The notes below the pieces were generated by a model, which had not been told where the DNA came from, did no database searches, and was given only the letters and a program-made list of their open reading frames with translations. A stretch of DNA of 64,000 bases from Enterovibrio baiacu (GTDB lineage: Bacteria; Pseudomonadota; Gammaproteobacteria; Enterobacterales; Vibrionaceae), in NCBI RefSeq assembly GCF_004120195.1, contig NZ_SCHN01000005.1:372001-436000 (forward strand), in the 5' to 3' direction. Below, piece after piece: positions 55,036-63,996 of this stretch (positions within the stretch are counted from its first letter, which is position 1; each line of letters opens with the position of its first letter). Both the position numbers and the translations under genes were made by a program.

Positions 55036-55545
55036 GTGAAGGGACTCATACCGCTCATGATTTGCGCGGCAGTATCGGGCTGCGCATCGACTGACAACAC
55101 ACAACAGCAATTGGCAAGCAGCAATCTTCAATACATTGATATGAAAACGAGTTTATTGGGTTCATGGCAATGCACTTCCGTCTCATCACCGAGCGAAAAT
55201 ACCGCGTTTAATGCAGACATCACTTACCTCAGCGACGGCGGTTTAGATACACAAGCCATCTCGACAATTCAAAACCCTAAGCCAATGGATGCATATTCAT
55301 TTAATGTGTCTGCGCAAGGGGAGTGGAATTTAAAAGACGGGAAACTGGTGGAAAATAATAACGACTTCGATGTGGAAGCAAATAACGACATATCGAAGCC
55401 ACTTGTGTCGATTCTACGTAAAGGGTTGATGCGCACAAAATCGTCAGAGTGGGATATTTCTTGGCTATCTCAATCCGCGTTTACAAAGTCAAACGAAAGC
55501 AATGGCACAACGCGTTGCCAGAAAATAGCCAGTAAGATTCTCTGA
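55036..55545 (+). CDS. Putative lipoprotein, hypothetical
   Basis: 169 residues from the GTG at 55036, with AAGGGA 9 nt upstream; an ATG nine codons earlier (55009) lacks a ribosome site. The signal peptide MKGLIPLMICAAVSGC has a lipobox with Cys16, so the mature protein would be lipid-anchored. The rest looks like a lipocalin/META-like beta domain with two Cys: TSLLGSWQCTS, ITYLSDGGLDTQA, GEWNLKDGKLVENN, TTRCQKI. Asp at +5 rather than +2 suggests outer-membrane sorting. No family recognised. Long-loop terminator follows. Confidence 0.72.
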   Translation: MKGLIPLMICAAVSGCASTDNTQQQLASSNLQYIDMKTSLLGSWQCTSVSSPSENTAFNADITYLSDGGLDTQAISTIQNPKPMDAYSFNVSAQGEWNLKDGKLVENNNDFDVEANNDISKPLVSILRKGLMRTKSSEWDISWLSQSAFTKSNESNGTTRCQKIASKIL

Positions 55546-55560
55546 CACTGTCCCAAATAA

Positions 55561-55613
55561 AAACGCCACAGGTTGCCGCGTCGCTCGCGAACAATCTGTG
55601 GCGTTTTTTACAA
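55561..55613 (+). terminator. Terminator with long loop
   Basis: AAACGCCACAG and CTGTGGCGTTTTTT pair across 24 nt; the loop has its own small CGCGTCGCTCGCG stem. Confidence 0.7.
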
Positions 55614-55657
55614 TACTGCACGATTTAAGCGCGTTTCGAAGCCGTTTCTAAACGTTG

Positions 55658-57589
55658 CTACAGCATGGAGCTTTCTTGACTCCCCTCGAGAGCCATTGCA
55701 TAACGGTTTTTACCAGCTTCTTTTGCCGCGTACATGGCTTTATCTGCTTGCTCAATGATCGAATTAAACGTTCCTTTCTCGCCCGCACGCCAATGACGAA
55801 TACCAATACTCGCACTGATTTGAGGTCGTGCGCCATCAATGATGATGCTCTGGCTGAGTTTTTGAAGTACACGCTCGGCAACGGGTTCAATTTCTGCAGC
55901 ATTATTGATGATCAAGAGGAATTCATCACCAGAGAGACGCGCCACCATGTCAGATTGCGCCACACTCGCCTGTAAGCGACGAGCGACCACTTTCAGCAAT
56001 TCATCACCCACTCGGTGACCAAACTGGTCGTTCACCATTTTGAAGCCATCAAGGTCCACAAACAGCACGTGCACATCCCACCCCATATCGTGGCTGCGCA
56101 TTAACTGTTTTTGTGCCCTTACACGGTTAGCAAGGCCCGTGAGCGGGTCATGATTCGCTAAATGGTTAAGGCGTTTAATTTCCATCGCGGCCGATTGGTC
56201 GATGATAGACACCACAAAGGCTTCGGTTTTACCTTGGCGATTTGTCAACGTGCGCACGGAGATTTGGCACGGCAAGCTGGTGCCTAATGCGGAAAGCATA
56301 TGGGTTTGCCACTGATGACTGCCATTAGACAACAGCGCTTTCACTTCAGGGCGTCCAAAGCGTAGATGCTGATCCACACTCAATTCCGACCAATGACGAT
56401 GCTGACCAAAGAGTCGAATACATGCCGCATTCTGCGCTTCAATTGCCAACGTGCGAGATAGCACCAAGGTGGCATCTTTGCTCTGGTCGAAGATGTATTC
56501 CGCCATTTTACGACGCTGTTCTGCCACGTGTTGCTCAGTAATGTCCTCAAATTGCAGCAGAGAATGCTTCGCGGTCGCCATTGGGTGTGTGCTAACGCGG
56601 AACAATTTGTTGGTGTGGCGATGGTGCAATTCCAGCCCTGTCAGTGGCTGGTGCGCATCAATGGCTTCTGAGATTTGGTGCATCGCAGAGGAAGGTTCAA
56701 GAATCTGCAGCAGTTGCCCCAAATCATTCGGATCACAGCCCAGCAACGCCAAATGTGCAGCGGCTGCAGGGTTGTAATACGTCACCTGATCACCCGGCGC
56801 AATTACCATCAACCCCTGATCCATGGTGTCCAAGACCTGATTGATGTAACTGTTCTTTTCTTCTAGCTGTTTAAACGTCGCGTTCAATTGCTTATCACGC
56901 GCCTCAAGGCTGCTGACCAAATCGTTGAAGCAATCCGTCAGGCGACCCAGTTCATCATTGTGATAAATCGGGATCGTGTGACCGTGAATACCCAATCGGA
57001 TCATGTTCGACATTGAACGGTGAAGCGACGCCAGTGGGTACGACACAATACGGTGTAATAGCTGCGCGAACATCCAAGAAAACAGGGATAACAGCACAGT
57101 ACCGAGGGCGAGGAACAAGATCAGTCGATTACGCTCATTCACGATGACGCTGCGGGAAATAAACAAATCGATGTGCCCCAACACATCCGTACCCAGCGAA
57201 ATAGAGCGCGAGACTTTGGTGAATGGGGTCTTTGAGCACATGATGCCCGCGCCCATGGTGAAGCAGTCATTCGGCAAGCGCATCAAGTTAACGAATTCAG
57301 AGCCATCAACGCGAGTCACGCGTGCTGCCATTAAGTCAGGGTCAAAGCTTAAAGCGGCAAGCTGCTCCCTGCCCGTCGCCCTGTCTTCAAACGCCAGCGC
57401 CGCCGTTAAGTTACTCGCGGCACCGTTCGCCAAAATTTCGGTTCGACTTAGCAAGCTTTGCTCAAGGTTCTTACTCACAATATGTGTGACTGCAAGGCCG
57501 ACAACGGCAATGCCTAAGGTAAGCAAAAGCCAGATCGGCATAATGAGTTTTACGCGAAGAGGAAGGCTGTTGATCCAGCGTCGGTTCAT
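55658..57589 (-). CDS. Membrane diguanylate cyclase (HAMP-PAS-GGDEF)
   Basis: 643 residues. TM1 about 15-37, periplasmic CHASE8-like region (~40-150), TM2 about 155-178, HAMP (~180-235), PAS (~250-360), a second PAS-like region (~365-480) and a GGDEF domain (~485-635). The active-site loop reads SGDEF (ARLSGDEFLLI), a variant that many active cyclases carry. It makes c-di-GMP from GTP. The start overlaps the stop of the YfiR-like gene by 4 nt, matching the YfiR-YfiN repressor/cyclase pairing, with a TonB receptor gene upstream. Confidence 0.9.
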   Translation of the reverse strand: MNRRWINSLPLRVKLIMPIWLLLTLGIAVVGLAVTHIVSKNLEQSLLSRTEILANGAASNLTAALAFEDRATGREQLAALSFDPDLMAARVTRVDGSEFVNLMRLPNDCFTMGAGIMCSKTPFTKVSRSISLGTDVLGHIDLFISRSVIVNERNRLILFLALGTVLLSLFSWMFAQLLHRIVSYPLASLHRSMSNMIRLGIHGHTIPIYHNDELGRLTDCFNDLVSSLEARDKQLNATFKQLEEKNSYINQVLDTMDQGLMVIAPGDQVTYYNPAAAAHLALLGCDPNDLGQLLQILEPSSAMHQISEAIDAHQPLTGLELHHRHTNKLFRVSTHPMATAKHSLLQFEDITEQHVAEQRRKMAEYIFDQSKDATLVLSRTLAIEAQNAACIRLFGQHRHWSELSVDQHLRFGRPEVKALLSNGSHQWQTHMLSALGTSLPCQISVRTLTNRQGKTEAFVVSIIDQSAAMEIKRLNHLANHDPLTGLANRVRAQKQLMRSHDMGWDVHVLFVDLDGFKMVNDQFGHRVGDELLKVVARRLQASVAQSDMVARLSGDEFLLIINNAAEIEPVAERVLQKLSQSIIIDGARPQISASIGIRHWRAGEKGTFNSIIEQADKAMYAAKEAGKNRYAMALEGSQESSML

Positions 57590-58152
57590 ATTTCCTCCTC
57601 CCCGTCTATAACGGCGATGGATAGTAGCTGCGAGCGCAAAGTAAAGGGCATACCCTGAATATTCTTTCTATTAATGAGTAATTTGACGCGGTTGTTCACT
57701 TTGATAAACGAAATCATGCCACCCGCTTTCGAAAACCGTTTCCCCTCTCCCACAATCAACGCATTGGGGTATCGGTTATGCAGCGTTCTTATGTGCTCTT
57801 CGGCACGTTCAGGGGTGTAAATGATTTGGCACCTTGCCTCGGAAGACGCACTGGCTTTTATGTCGTGATAGTGCACTTGTTCAGGCTTTGTATTTGCTAT
57901 GTCTTGAAGTCGACGGCTTACGCTGCTGTCGCCATAGACGCAGAAATCATAACGACCGTCTGCTGGCTGCATGTCTCGCCAATTCACCAAAAATGCAAAA
58001 CGGTACAAATACACGGCCTTTAAATCTTCGTCTTGGAAGTCGTCACTTCGCACAGGCAAGCAGACAGACAACAACGCCAAGACCACCAGTCCAAGAATGA
58101 ACTGGTGGATGCTTGTCGTGCTTAATCTGTTGCGTAAAAGCTGCCGTATCAT
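57586..58152 (-). CDS. YfiR-like periplasmic protein (DUF4154)
   Basis: 188 residues from the ATG at 58152, 7 bp after the TonB-receptor stop; an upstream TTG at 58179 would overlap that gene. N-terminal hydrophobic signal (HQFILGLVVLALLSVCLPVRS), then the YfiR fold: VYLYRFAFLVNWRD, FCVYGDSSV, CQIIYTPE, ALIVGEGKRFSKAGGMISFIKVNNRVKLLINRKN. In Pseudomonas YfiR binds the periplasmic domain of the cyclase YfiN and represses it; the coupled cyclase downstream suggests the same here. Confidence 0.88.
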   Translation of the reverse strand: MIRQLLRNRLSTTSIHQFILGLVVLALLSVCLPVRSDDFQDEDLKAVYLYRFAFLVNWRDMQPADGRYDFCVYGDSSVSRRLQDIANTKPEQVHYHDIKASASSEARCQIIYTPERAEEHIRTLHNRYPNALIVGEGKRFSKAGGMISFIKVNNRVKLLINRKNIQGMPFTLRSQLLSIAVIDGEEEI

Positions 58153-58159
58153 CGAATAA

Positions 58160-60334
58160 TCAGTACCACTGCCAATCAAGTTCTAGCCAGTATTGGGTGC
58201 CATTATCAAAGCCGCCCGTTGAGTCAGGAAACTCGTTCACTTGATCGTTCAAGAGGTTTTCAACCGTCAAAGTAAACAAAGGGGCACGTGGCGAATATTG
58301 CCATCCCAAAATCAGATCCCACGTTACCACTTCAGGCCATGCATATTGCTCTTTTGTTGGGATGTCATCGTCAGGATGAGATCCCGATACATAGTGAACC
58401 ACATTACTCACCCAAAACTCAGGGGTAACGTCCCACATGACCTGTGCACCCGCCAGATGCATGGGCTCATTCTCGTATGAACGCAGTGGCACTTCTGTCG
58501 ATGCGCAGATGCTTCCTTCGCATTTCGCTTCGATTTGTTTGTAGGCATAACTGGCATTCACTTGAAGCTGGTTATTGATCGACCACTTCATGCTTAATTC
58601 GCCGCCGTAGGTTTTCGCTGACAATGGCGTGATCAATTGATAGCTATACACATCGATAATGGTGCCCGCCGTGCCAGGCGAAGAATTCTCTCCATTCAAG
58701 TAGCGATCTGCACTGATCAACTGGTAAGCCGGAATGCTGTCTTCTTCGCTGTAAAACAGATTCGCATCAAATTGAATGCGTCTGTCATCCCAGAAGCGAT
58801 AGCCGATCTCGTACGTATCAATCTTAGGCACAGGAATGTCTTCGTTACCCAGGTACCTGATGCTTTGGACGTAATCGTAATTGTCTGGCAGGCACTGTAC
58901 AGGTTGAGTTGCGGTGCAAAACATGACATCGCTGCCATAGACATTCTGATGGAAGTCTGTAGAGCGATCTAAGCGCGACGGTGTGATCACGGCGCGTCCC
59001 CAACCTGCCCATAGACGTTGGTTTTCACCCACATCTTGCATCAAGCGAATTTGTGGCTGTGCGAAGGTGTCTTCAACCAAATTGAAGTACTGCCAGCGGT
59101 TCCCCACCATCAATTCAGTGGTGTCAGTGAGTGGGTAGGAATAGTTGAGATACACCGCCACACTTTGGTTGGTGAAATCCGGTTCATCCGTTACTCGAGC
59201 ATAAGGCAAGGTGTACGACGATTTCGTGTCATAGGTATCGAAGTGCTCGTCGATCAATCGGTAGTTCAAACCGACTGTCAGGTTTCCTCCGAAGACATTC
59301 TGATCGGTATATCGCGTTTCAGAGTCAAATCGGGTAAAGGATGCGTTGCGGTCAGCGCCATCGCTGCTGCTATAAGTCAGCCAGAACTGCTGCTCCCACT
59401 GGCGCTGGTCGTCCACTTCTTGAAGCCATTTCAAGCCTGCAAAGTACTCTTCTGCTAAAAGCTCGGTGTCGAAAGCACTGAAGTCCGGCCCGTCATGCCC
59501 TGGGTTTAGGAAATGGGGTTCGTAGTATCCCCATTGATAGTCTTCTCGAGAGCGAATGCCGCCCAACTGCACAGAGACCGTGCGATCAAGGCGCTGATAG
59601 TCACTTCTCAATCCGAACCGTTCGGTATACACCTTGTATTCTTGGAGCGTTTTGACGCGCTCTTCGTCACTCGTCCAAGGTTTATGCTGAACAAATTCTG
59701 CATACCCACTTAAATACAGGTTTTCGCTGATCTGGCCACCGTGATGAAGCTGGTATTCTTGATAGTCATAGTTACCAACGGACACTGAAACGTGACGTCG
59801 TAACGCATCTTCTGCGTCCAGTGTGATGATATTGATGACAGCATGCACAGCGTTGCCGCCCCAAATGGTACCAACTGGCCCCATCACCACTTCAATTCGG
59901 TCGATATTATCAAGGCTAACGGGAATGAGATCCCAGTCCACCCCAGAGAACATGCCATTAAAAACACTTCGACCGTCCACCATTACCAACATGGAGTTAC
60001 TCAAGGCTTCGTTGGTGGTTCGCGCAGAAATGCCCCAATCGTAGTTGGAGAACTTTGCAACATGCAGACCCGGAGCAAGCACTAAGGCGTCCGCGACTGA
60101 GCGAACACCAGAACGTTTGATTTCTTTGGCGGTAATGACATGCACAGCGGCAGGTGTATCAGCCAAACTGAGGGCAGTACGCGTAGCGGAAACAACTTTG
60201 GTTTCAGAAAGGGATTCAAGCGACATATTTAGCAATTCATCGAGTTCTGACTCGGCGAACGCGGACGTGGAGACATTGGTACTCAACCCTGCGATAAGGA
60301 TTGCTAGAGAGGCTATACGCATATTTTTATCCAT
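58160..60334 (-). CDS. TonB-dependent outer-membrane receptor
   Basis: 724 residues: signal peptide (cleavage after AFAE region), TonB-box-like VVSATRTA, plug domain (~50-170, with PAAVHVITAKEIKRSG, VMVDGRSVFN, IDRIEVVMGPVGTIWGGNAVHAVINIIT) and a 22-strand barrel ending in WLELDWQWY. Plugs of this type belong to vitamin B12/colicin- or iron-type receptors; the ligand is unknown. First gene of a receptor/YfiR/diguanylate-cyclase operon, so occupancy may be signalled to c-di-GMP. No clear Fur box was found upstream. Confidence 0.92.
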   Translation of the reverse strand: MDKNMRIASLAILIAGLSTNVSTSAFAESELDELLNMSLESLSETKVVSATRTALSLADTPAAVHVITAKEIKRSGVRSVADALVLAPGLHVAKFSNYDWGISARTTNEALSNSMLVMVDGRSVFNGMFSGVDWDLIPVSLDNIDRIEVVMGPVGTIWGGNAVHAVINIITLDAEDALRRHVSVSVGNYDYQEYQLHHGGQISENLYLSGYAEFVQHKPWTSDEERVKTLQEYKVYTERFGLRSDYQRLDRTVSVQLGGIRSREDYQWGYYEPHFLNPGHDGPDFSAFDTELLAEEYFAGLKWLQEVDDQRQWEQQFWLTYSSSDGADRNASFTRFDSETRYTDQNVFGGNLTVGLNYRLIDEHFDTYDTKSSYTLPYARVTDEPDFTNQSVAVYLNYSYPLTDTTELMVGNRWQYFNLVEDTFAQPQIRLMQDVGENQRLWAGWGRAVITPSRLDRSTDFHQNVYGSDVMFCTATQPVQCLPDNYDYVQSIRYLGNEDIPVPKIDTYEIGYRFWDDRRIQFDANLFYSEEDSIPAYQLISADRYLNGENSSPGTAGTIIDVYSYQLITPLSAKTYGGELSMKWSINNQLQVNASYAYKQIEAKCEGSICASTEVPLRSYENEPMHLAGAQVMWDVTPEFWVSNVVHYVSGSHPDDDIPTKEQYAWPEVVTWDLILGWQYSPRAPLFTLTVENLLNDQVNEFPDSTGGFDNGTQYWLELDWQWY

Positions 60335-60730
60335 GAGCGCGACATTTCTCCACCTTTACACATAAGTGTATAAATGGACGTCCTCACTCAACTGCTTCTT
60401 GTTATGACACGCATTATCTAAATCGATGTTTTTAATCACGATTTGATGCATTTTTTTGCCATTATAAAAACGAAACTTTGCAGTACACACGGATAAATTG
60501 TGTATTTTAGCTTTCTCTGCGATACCCCTCACTCAGCGCCATAAAAATGACTTAAATGTGAACATATAAGCGACATTTTGCCAAACTTTCGTCGCAGATA
60601 TACAAAATAATTATCACACAAGAACAATATCATATTGAGAGCAATGCGAAAAAGATATAGAGATTTAGCCGTTCTGGCAACACAAGCTCCTGTGAAGAAA
60701 ATTAGTAACAGTCTTCCTTGATAGCCTTCG
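60335..60730. other. Intergenic region upstream of the TonB-receptor operon
   Basis: 396 bp, AT-rich. It contains ATAATTATCACAC (60607-60619), only a weak partial match to a Fur site. No ORF. Confidence 0.4.
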
Positions 60731-61264
60731 CTATACCAGCCCCTTTAGCTTGGCCAAACCATATGCCGAAATTGTTACGCAGTCTTTGATCTCACTTTCG
60801 ATGATCATGCGCTCAAATTCCGCCACAGGGAAAGCACGCGTGATCAAATCTTCTTCTTCACTGTCGAGCTGATTTCCTCTCTGCGTCAGAGATGTTGCGA
60901 GGTAAACATGACAGGTTTGATTGAGAAAGCCGTAGGCGATGAACTGGGCACCGAGGTAGGTCATGGATGCTGCATCCAATCCCGTTTCCTCGCGCAACTC
61001 ACCTTTCGCCAAATCGAGGTGATCGGCATCAGGTGAGGATTCCCATGCCCCTTGTGGAATTTCCCAGCAACGCGCCTGCACCGTATAACGGTACTGTTGA
61101 ACCAAATGAATGATGCCGTTATCAATGGCAATGATCGCCGCACAATCGGGTTTATCCACCACCCCATAAATGCCTTCAGCACCACTAGGGCGAAGAATTC
61201 TATCTTCTCTTACGCTCATCCATTTGTTTTGGTATACAATTTTGCTATCGAGTTGCTTTATCAC
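60731..61264 (-). CDS. NUDIX hydrolase (ADP-sugar pyrophosphatase type)
   Basis: 177 residues from the GTG at 61264, with AGGAA 6 nt upstream; the frame continues 60 codons but that part has no ribosome site. Opens with the family-typical VYQNKWMSVREDRILRPSG.GIYGVVDKPD. The Nudix helix reads LAKGELREETGL with the REEXG core intact, while the first Gly-Glu part (GAWESSP) is shifted by an insertion. Likely hydrolyses a nucleoside-diphosphate-linked compound such as ADP-ribose; exact substrate unknown. Confidence 0.85.
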   Translation of the reverse strand: MIKQLDSKIVYQNKWMSVREDRILRPSGAEGIYGVVDKPDCAAIIAIDNGIIHLVQQYRYTVQARCWEIPQGAWESSPDADHLDLAKGELREETGLDAASMTYLGAQFIAYGFLNQTCHVYLATSLTQRGNQLDSEEEDLITRAFPVAEFERMIIESEIKDCVTISAYGLAKLKGLV

Positions 61265-61404
61265 GGTGCATTCCTGTTTTGCTCCTTCGCACACCCGATT
61301 CAAGCAGGTGATAGGCGAAAGAATGATATCGAATACAACGCAATATACCCGCGCGATCCCTGCGGGAAAAGCATAAAAAGCACGGGAATACGGACCGGCT
61401 GAGA

Positions 61405-61702
61405 CTATTTGGCGAGCCCCATTAACAAACCGTTTTCTTCCCACAGAGACACATTTACACCATCCACATTCGTTTCTACGTTTTTCATATCAGCCTCACT
61501 ACCTTGCGGCAGTTTGGCTTGATAGAAGGTGTACACCCGATCAGTTTCCAGATCTTTCACATGCAGTTGAGCGGCAATTTTTCCGTCAATGCTGCAATAA
61601 CGCCCACCGAGTAAGACCCATTTTTCAACGGGAAGCTGTGACGGCATGACCACCGAAAAATCTAAGCGATTGAGGTAAGTATCGCGTACTGTCTTTGTTC
61701 AT
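61405..61702 (-). pseudogene. Anti-sigma-factor-like C-terminal remnant, probably frameshifted
   Basis: An open frame at 61405-61653 encodes SQLPVEKWVLLGGRYCSIDGKIAAQLHV..., which resembles the periplasmic C-terminal part of ECF anti-sigma factors. The frame stays open upstream to 61699 (RDTYLNRLDFSVVMP) but has no start there. A well-placed start, ATG at 61702 with AGGA 6 nt upstream, is one base out of frame; skipping one base between 61690 and 61685 would give MNKDS-RDTYLNRLDFSVV. Even joined it would be only about 99 residues and lack the cytoplasmic and membrane domains. Family call is tentative. Confidence 0.4.
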
Positions 61703-61979
61703 AAGAGATCCTGTGTGAATGAATAAGGCGCATGTAAAACACAATGCTTTCCTTCATTAACGAATCAGTCGCAATTTTGATTGCATTGTTGTTCAACAAA
61801 TTTTTCAGCGGCCCTTTTTACAAGGTATCTCAGGCACGTATTTAGGCCATGAATACGTGATAAATGCCTCGTAGAACGCCTTCACCGGCGGTTCTTTCAC
61901 CATCTCAACGTCCAACATCTTGCCAAAATTTAGAATCGTGATATTTTCTTGCCAAATTTTCTCAATTGGAAAAGTGACC
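61703..61979. other. Intergenic region
   Basis: 277 bp upstream of the EfpL gene. A minus frame at 61805-62086 overlaps efpL antisense and is not called. No hairpin of note. Confidence 0.3.
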
Positions 61980-62546
61980 ATGCCAAAGGCAAGTGAAATT
62001 AAAAAGAACGCAGTGATTGAACATGGCGGCAAAGTGCTGGCGGTTAAAGACATTGCTAAACTGACTCCAGCTGGCCGTGCAGGCACCAGCCTGTACAGAA
62101 TGCGTCTTTACGATGTAGCGACTGGTGCTAAGTATGATGAAAGCTTCAAAGCGGATGACATGCTTCCACTGGCTGACTTCAGCCGTCACGCTGCGGATTT
62201 CTCTTACATCGATGGTGACGAGTACATCTTCATGGATAGCGAAGATTACACGCCGTACCACTTCAACAAAGAAACCATTGCAGAAGAAATCCTGTTCATT
62301 ACTGAAGAAACCAAAGGTATTCAGGTTCTAACAGTAAGCGGTCGCCCTGTCGCGATCGAACTACCATCTACTGTTGATATGGTTATCACTGATACATCTC
62401 CTTCTATCAAAGGTGCATCAGCGAGTGCGCGCACTAAGCCCGCAACCGTGTCTACCGGTCTGACTGTTCAAGTGCCTGAATACATCGGTACTGGCGACAA
62501 AATCCGCATCAACACTGCGGAACACAAATTCATGAGCCGCGCGTAA
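61980..62546 (+). CDS. yeiP: Elongation factor P-like protein (YeiP/EfpL)
   Basis: 188 residues from the ATG at 61980; the frame extends upstream but only this start gives the family N-terminus [20 protein letters not shown]. Three-domain EF-P fold: KOW-like domain 1 with the tip loop [13 protein letters not shown] carrying Arg rather than a modified Lys, domain 2 [21 protein letters not shown], and the C-terminal signature [27 protein letters not shown]. EfpL relieves ribosome stalling at proline-containing and related motifs. Monocistronic. Confidence 0.95.
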   Translation: MPKASEIKKNAVIEHGGKVLAVKDIAKLTPAGRAGTSLYRMRLYDVATGAKYDESFKADDMLPLADFSRHAADFSYIDGDEYIFMDSEDYTPYHFNKETIAEEILFITEETKGIQVLTVSGRPVAIELPSTVDMVITDTSPSIKGASASARTKPATVSTGLTVQVPEYIGTGDKIRINTAEHKFMSRA

Positions 62547-62574
62547 TTTCACGCCGTATCGCTCAACAAACTAG

Positions 62575-62604
62575 AAGCCTCGATAGCGATATCGGGGCTT
62601 TTTA
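62575..62604 (+). terminator. Rho-independent terminator of yeiP
   Basis: AAGCC-t-CGATA-gcga-TATCG-g-GGCTTTTTA hairpin. Confidence 0.75.
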
Positions 62605-62869
62605 TTGTTTTTAGATGCGATGAGCGAGATTGCGAGAAGAAGCAGATAAAGCAAAACATGGTGGTCTTCTTGTCGATGCTTTCAAGGAAAGCTCCCATGA
62701 AAAAGACGCCCAAAGAAAAGCAAACAGCACATCATATTTCTCGTTCACATTTTTTCGACATCACTGCCCTTACGCTATCAGCCTGAGATCGAAGGCTCTT
62801 TCAGACTCAACAATGACAAGGCTGAAAGGGAGATAGGTACACATTGACTCTGATGTTAAGGAAAGACAA
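62605..62869. other. Intergenic region upstream of the PepSY gene
   Basis: 265 bp. A 68-codon plus frame (62630-62836) has no ribosome site or family resemblance and is not called. Confidence 0.3.
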
Positions 62870-63205
62870 ATGAAAAAAATGATCTTAAGTGGTGTTGTAT
62901 TGGCGACCTTAAGCGCATTCAGTGTTCCAAGCTTCGCATCAAAAGACGCCAACATCATCAGCGAGCAAGACGCGATCAAAGCAGCACTGGCAGAAGTCGG
63001 CGTAGAAGTGCTTGGTATCCGTTTTGACGAACCAGACTCGCAGTGGGATGTATTCGTTAAGTCAGGCGCAAAAGCGTATGAAGTTGAAGTCGACGCTGCA
63101 AGCGGCAAAATCGTCGCAGCCGAAGAAGAGAGCCTTGCAGAAATTAAAGCGGAGCTTTCGGGCGACCTTTCCCACGAAGGCGTGATCGGCGACGTTGATA
63201 AGTAA
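62870..63205 (+). CDS. Periplasmic PepSY-domain protein
   Basis: 111 residues; AAGGA 7 nt before the ATG. Signal peptide MKKMILSGVVLATLSAFSVPSFA, then one PepSY unit: IISEQDAIKAALAEVGVEVLGIRFDEPDSQWDVFVKSGAKAYEVEVDAASGKIV. PepSY domains are small inhibitors or sensors in the periplasm. Such genes often sit by a two-component system, but none is adjacent here. Confidence 0.87.
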   Translation: MKKMILSGVVLATLSAFSVPSFASKDANIISEQDAIKAALAEVGVEVLGIRFDEPDSQWDVFVKSGAKAYEVEVDAASGKIVAAEEESLAEIKAELSGDLSHEGVIGDVDK

Positions 63206-63291
63206 CGCGCTCACCCTACGCATTTAGCGACCAAGGGTTAGGAGAGAGAAACCAGAAAAACAATTTTCTCCTCGCTTTTCCCTCATACGAA

Positions 63292-63320
63292 AACGCCCAG
63301 AGTGATTGGCTCTGGGCGTT
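63292..63320 (+). terminator. Terminator after the PepSY gene
   Basis: AACGCCCAGAG-tgattgg-CTCTGGGCGTT stem followed by GTTTC. Confidence 0.75.
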
Positions 63321-63370
63321 GTTTCTTAACCCTTTGAACTAATCGGTGGTATCACGATCAGATCATTCGA

Positions 63371-63452
63371 GTCTCATATCTCCCGCTCTTTCTCGAATCT
63401 CTTATCTCGAATCTTTTATCTCGCACCTCACCTCTCTTGTCTCGCACCCTGC
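63371..63452 (+). repeat. Pyrimidine-rich imperfect tandem repeat
   Basis: Recurrent TCTCGAATC / TTATCTCG / TCTCGCACC words spaced about 10-17 bp apart, almost free of runs of A or G on this strand. It lies in the non-coding gap before trxC. Confidence 0.5.
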
Positions 63453-63567
63453 TCTTCCATCGCCCCCACCAATCACACCAATAGCCAGAACCACATAGCG
63501 TTTTTTCTTCATCCGTAATACTGTTCAACCAACAAAGAAAAACAGAATAAAAAATAAAAGGAAGATT

Positions 63568-63996
63568 ATGAGTTCAATCACTGTTCGTTGCCCAAGCTGT
63601 CATAAAAACAACCAGTTCCCGGTTGAACGCCTTGATGACCAGCCGAAATGTGGCGCATGTAAGTCTCCGTTAGTGAATGGCAAACCCATCGAAGGCACTG
63701 CGGCGAACATGGACGCATTGTTGTCATCAGGGAAGCCCATTGTTGTCGATTTTTGGGCACCGTGGTGTGGACCATGCCAAGGATTTGCTCCTGTCTTTGA
63801 AGCAACGGCAGCAAGCAAAGCAGACGATGTGATCTTCGTGAAAATAAACACGGAAGAAGAACAAACGCTGGCAGCGAAATACCGCATTCGTAGCATCCCG
63901 ACCATCATGGTGTTTAACGAAGGAAAAATGGTGAAACAGATCAACGGTGCACTCCCTCAGTCAGAGTTCACCTCGTGGTTAGAGCAAGCCATCTAG
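63568..63996 (+). CDS. trxC: Thioredoxin 2
   Basis: 142 residues; AAAGGAAG before the ATG. Distinguished from thioredoxin 1 by the N-terminal zinc-binding extension with two CxxC pairs (CPSC, CGAC). The thioredoxin fold carries the active-site WCGPC in DFWAPWCGPCQGF, and the cis-Pro in RSIPTIMVF. It reduces cytoplasmic disulfides and is often induced by oxidative stress (OxyR in E. coli); no OxyR site was identified. It ends 4 bp before the window edge, complete. Confidence 0.95.
   Translation: MSSITVRCPSCHKNNQFPVERLDDQPKCGACKSPLVNGKPIEGTAANMDALLSSGKPIVVDFWAPWCGPCQGFAPVFEATAASKADDVIFVKINTEEEQTLAAKYRIRSIPTIMVFNEGKMVKQINGALPQSEFTSWLEQAI

Noticed and set aside
60335-60640. Possible Fur box upstream of the TonB receptor
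   Set aside because: Only a partial ATAATTATC match, too far from the 19-bp consensus and about 270 bp from the start.
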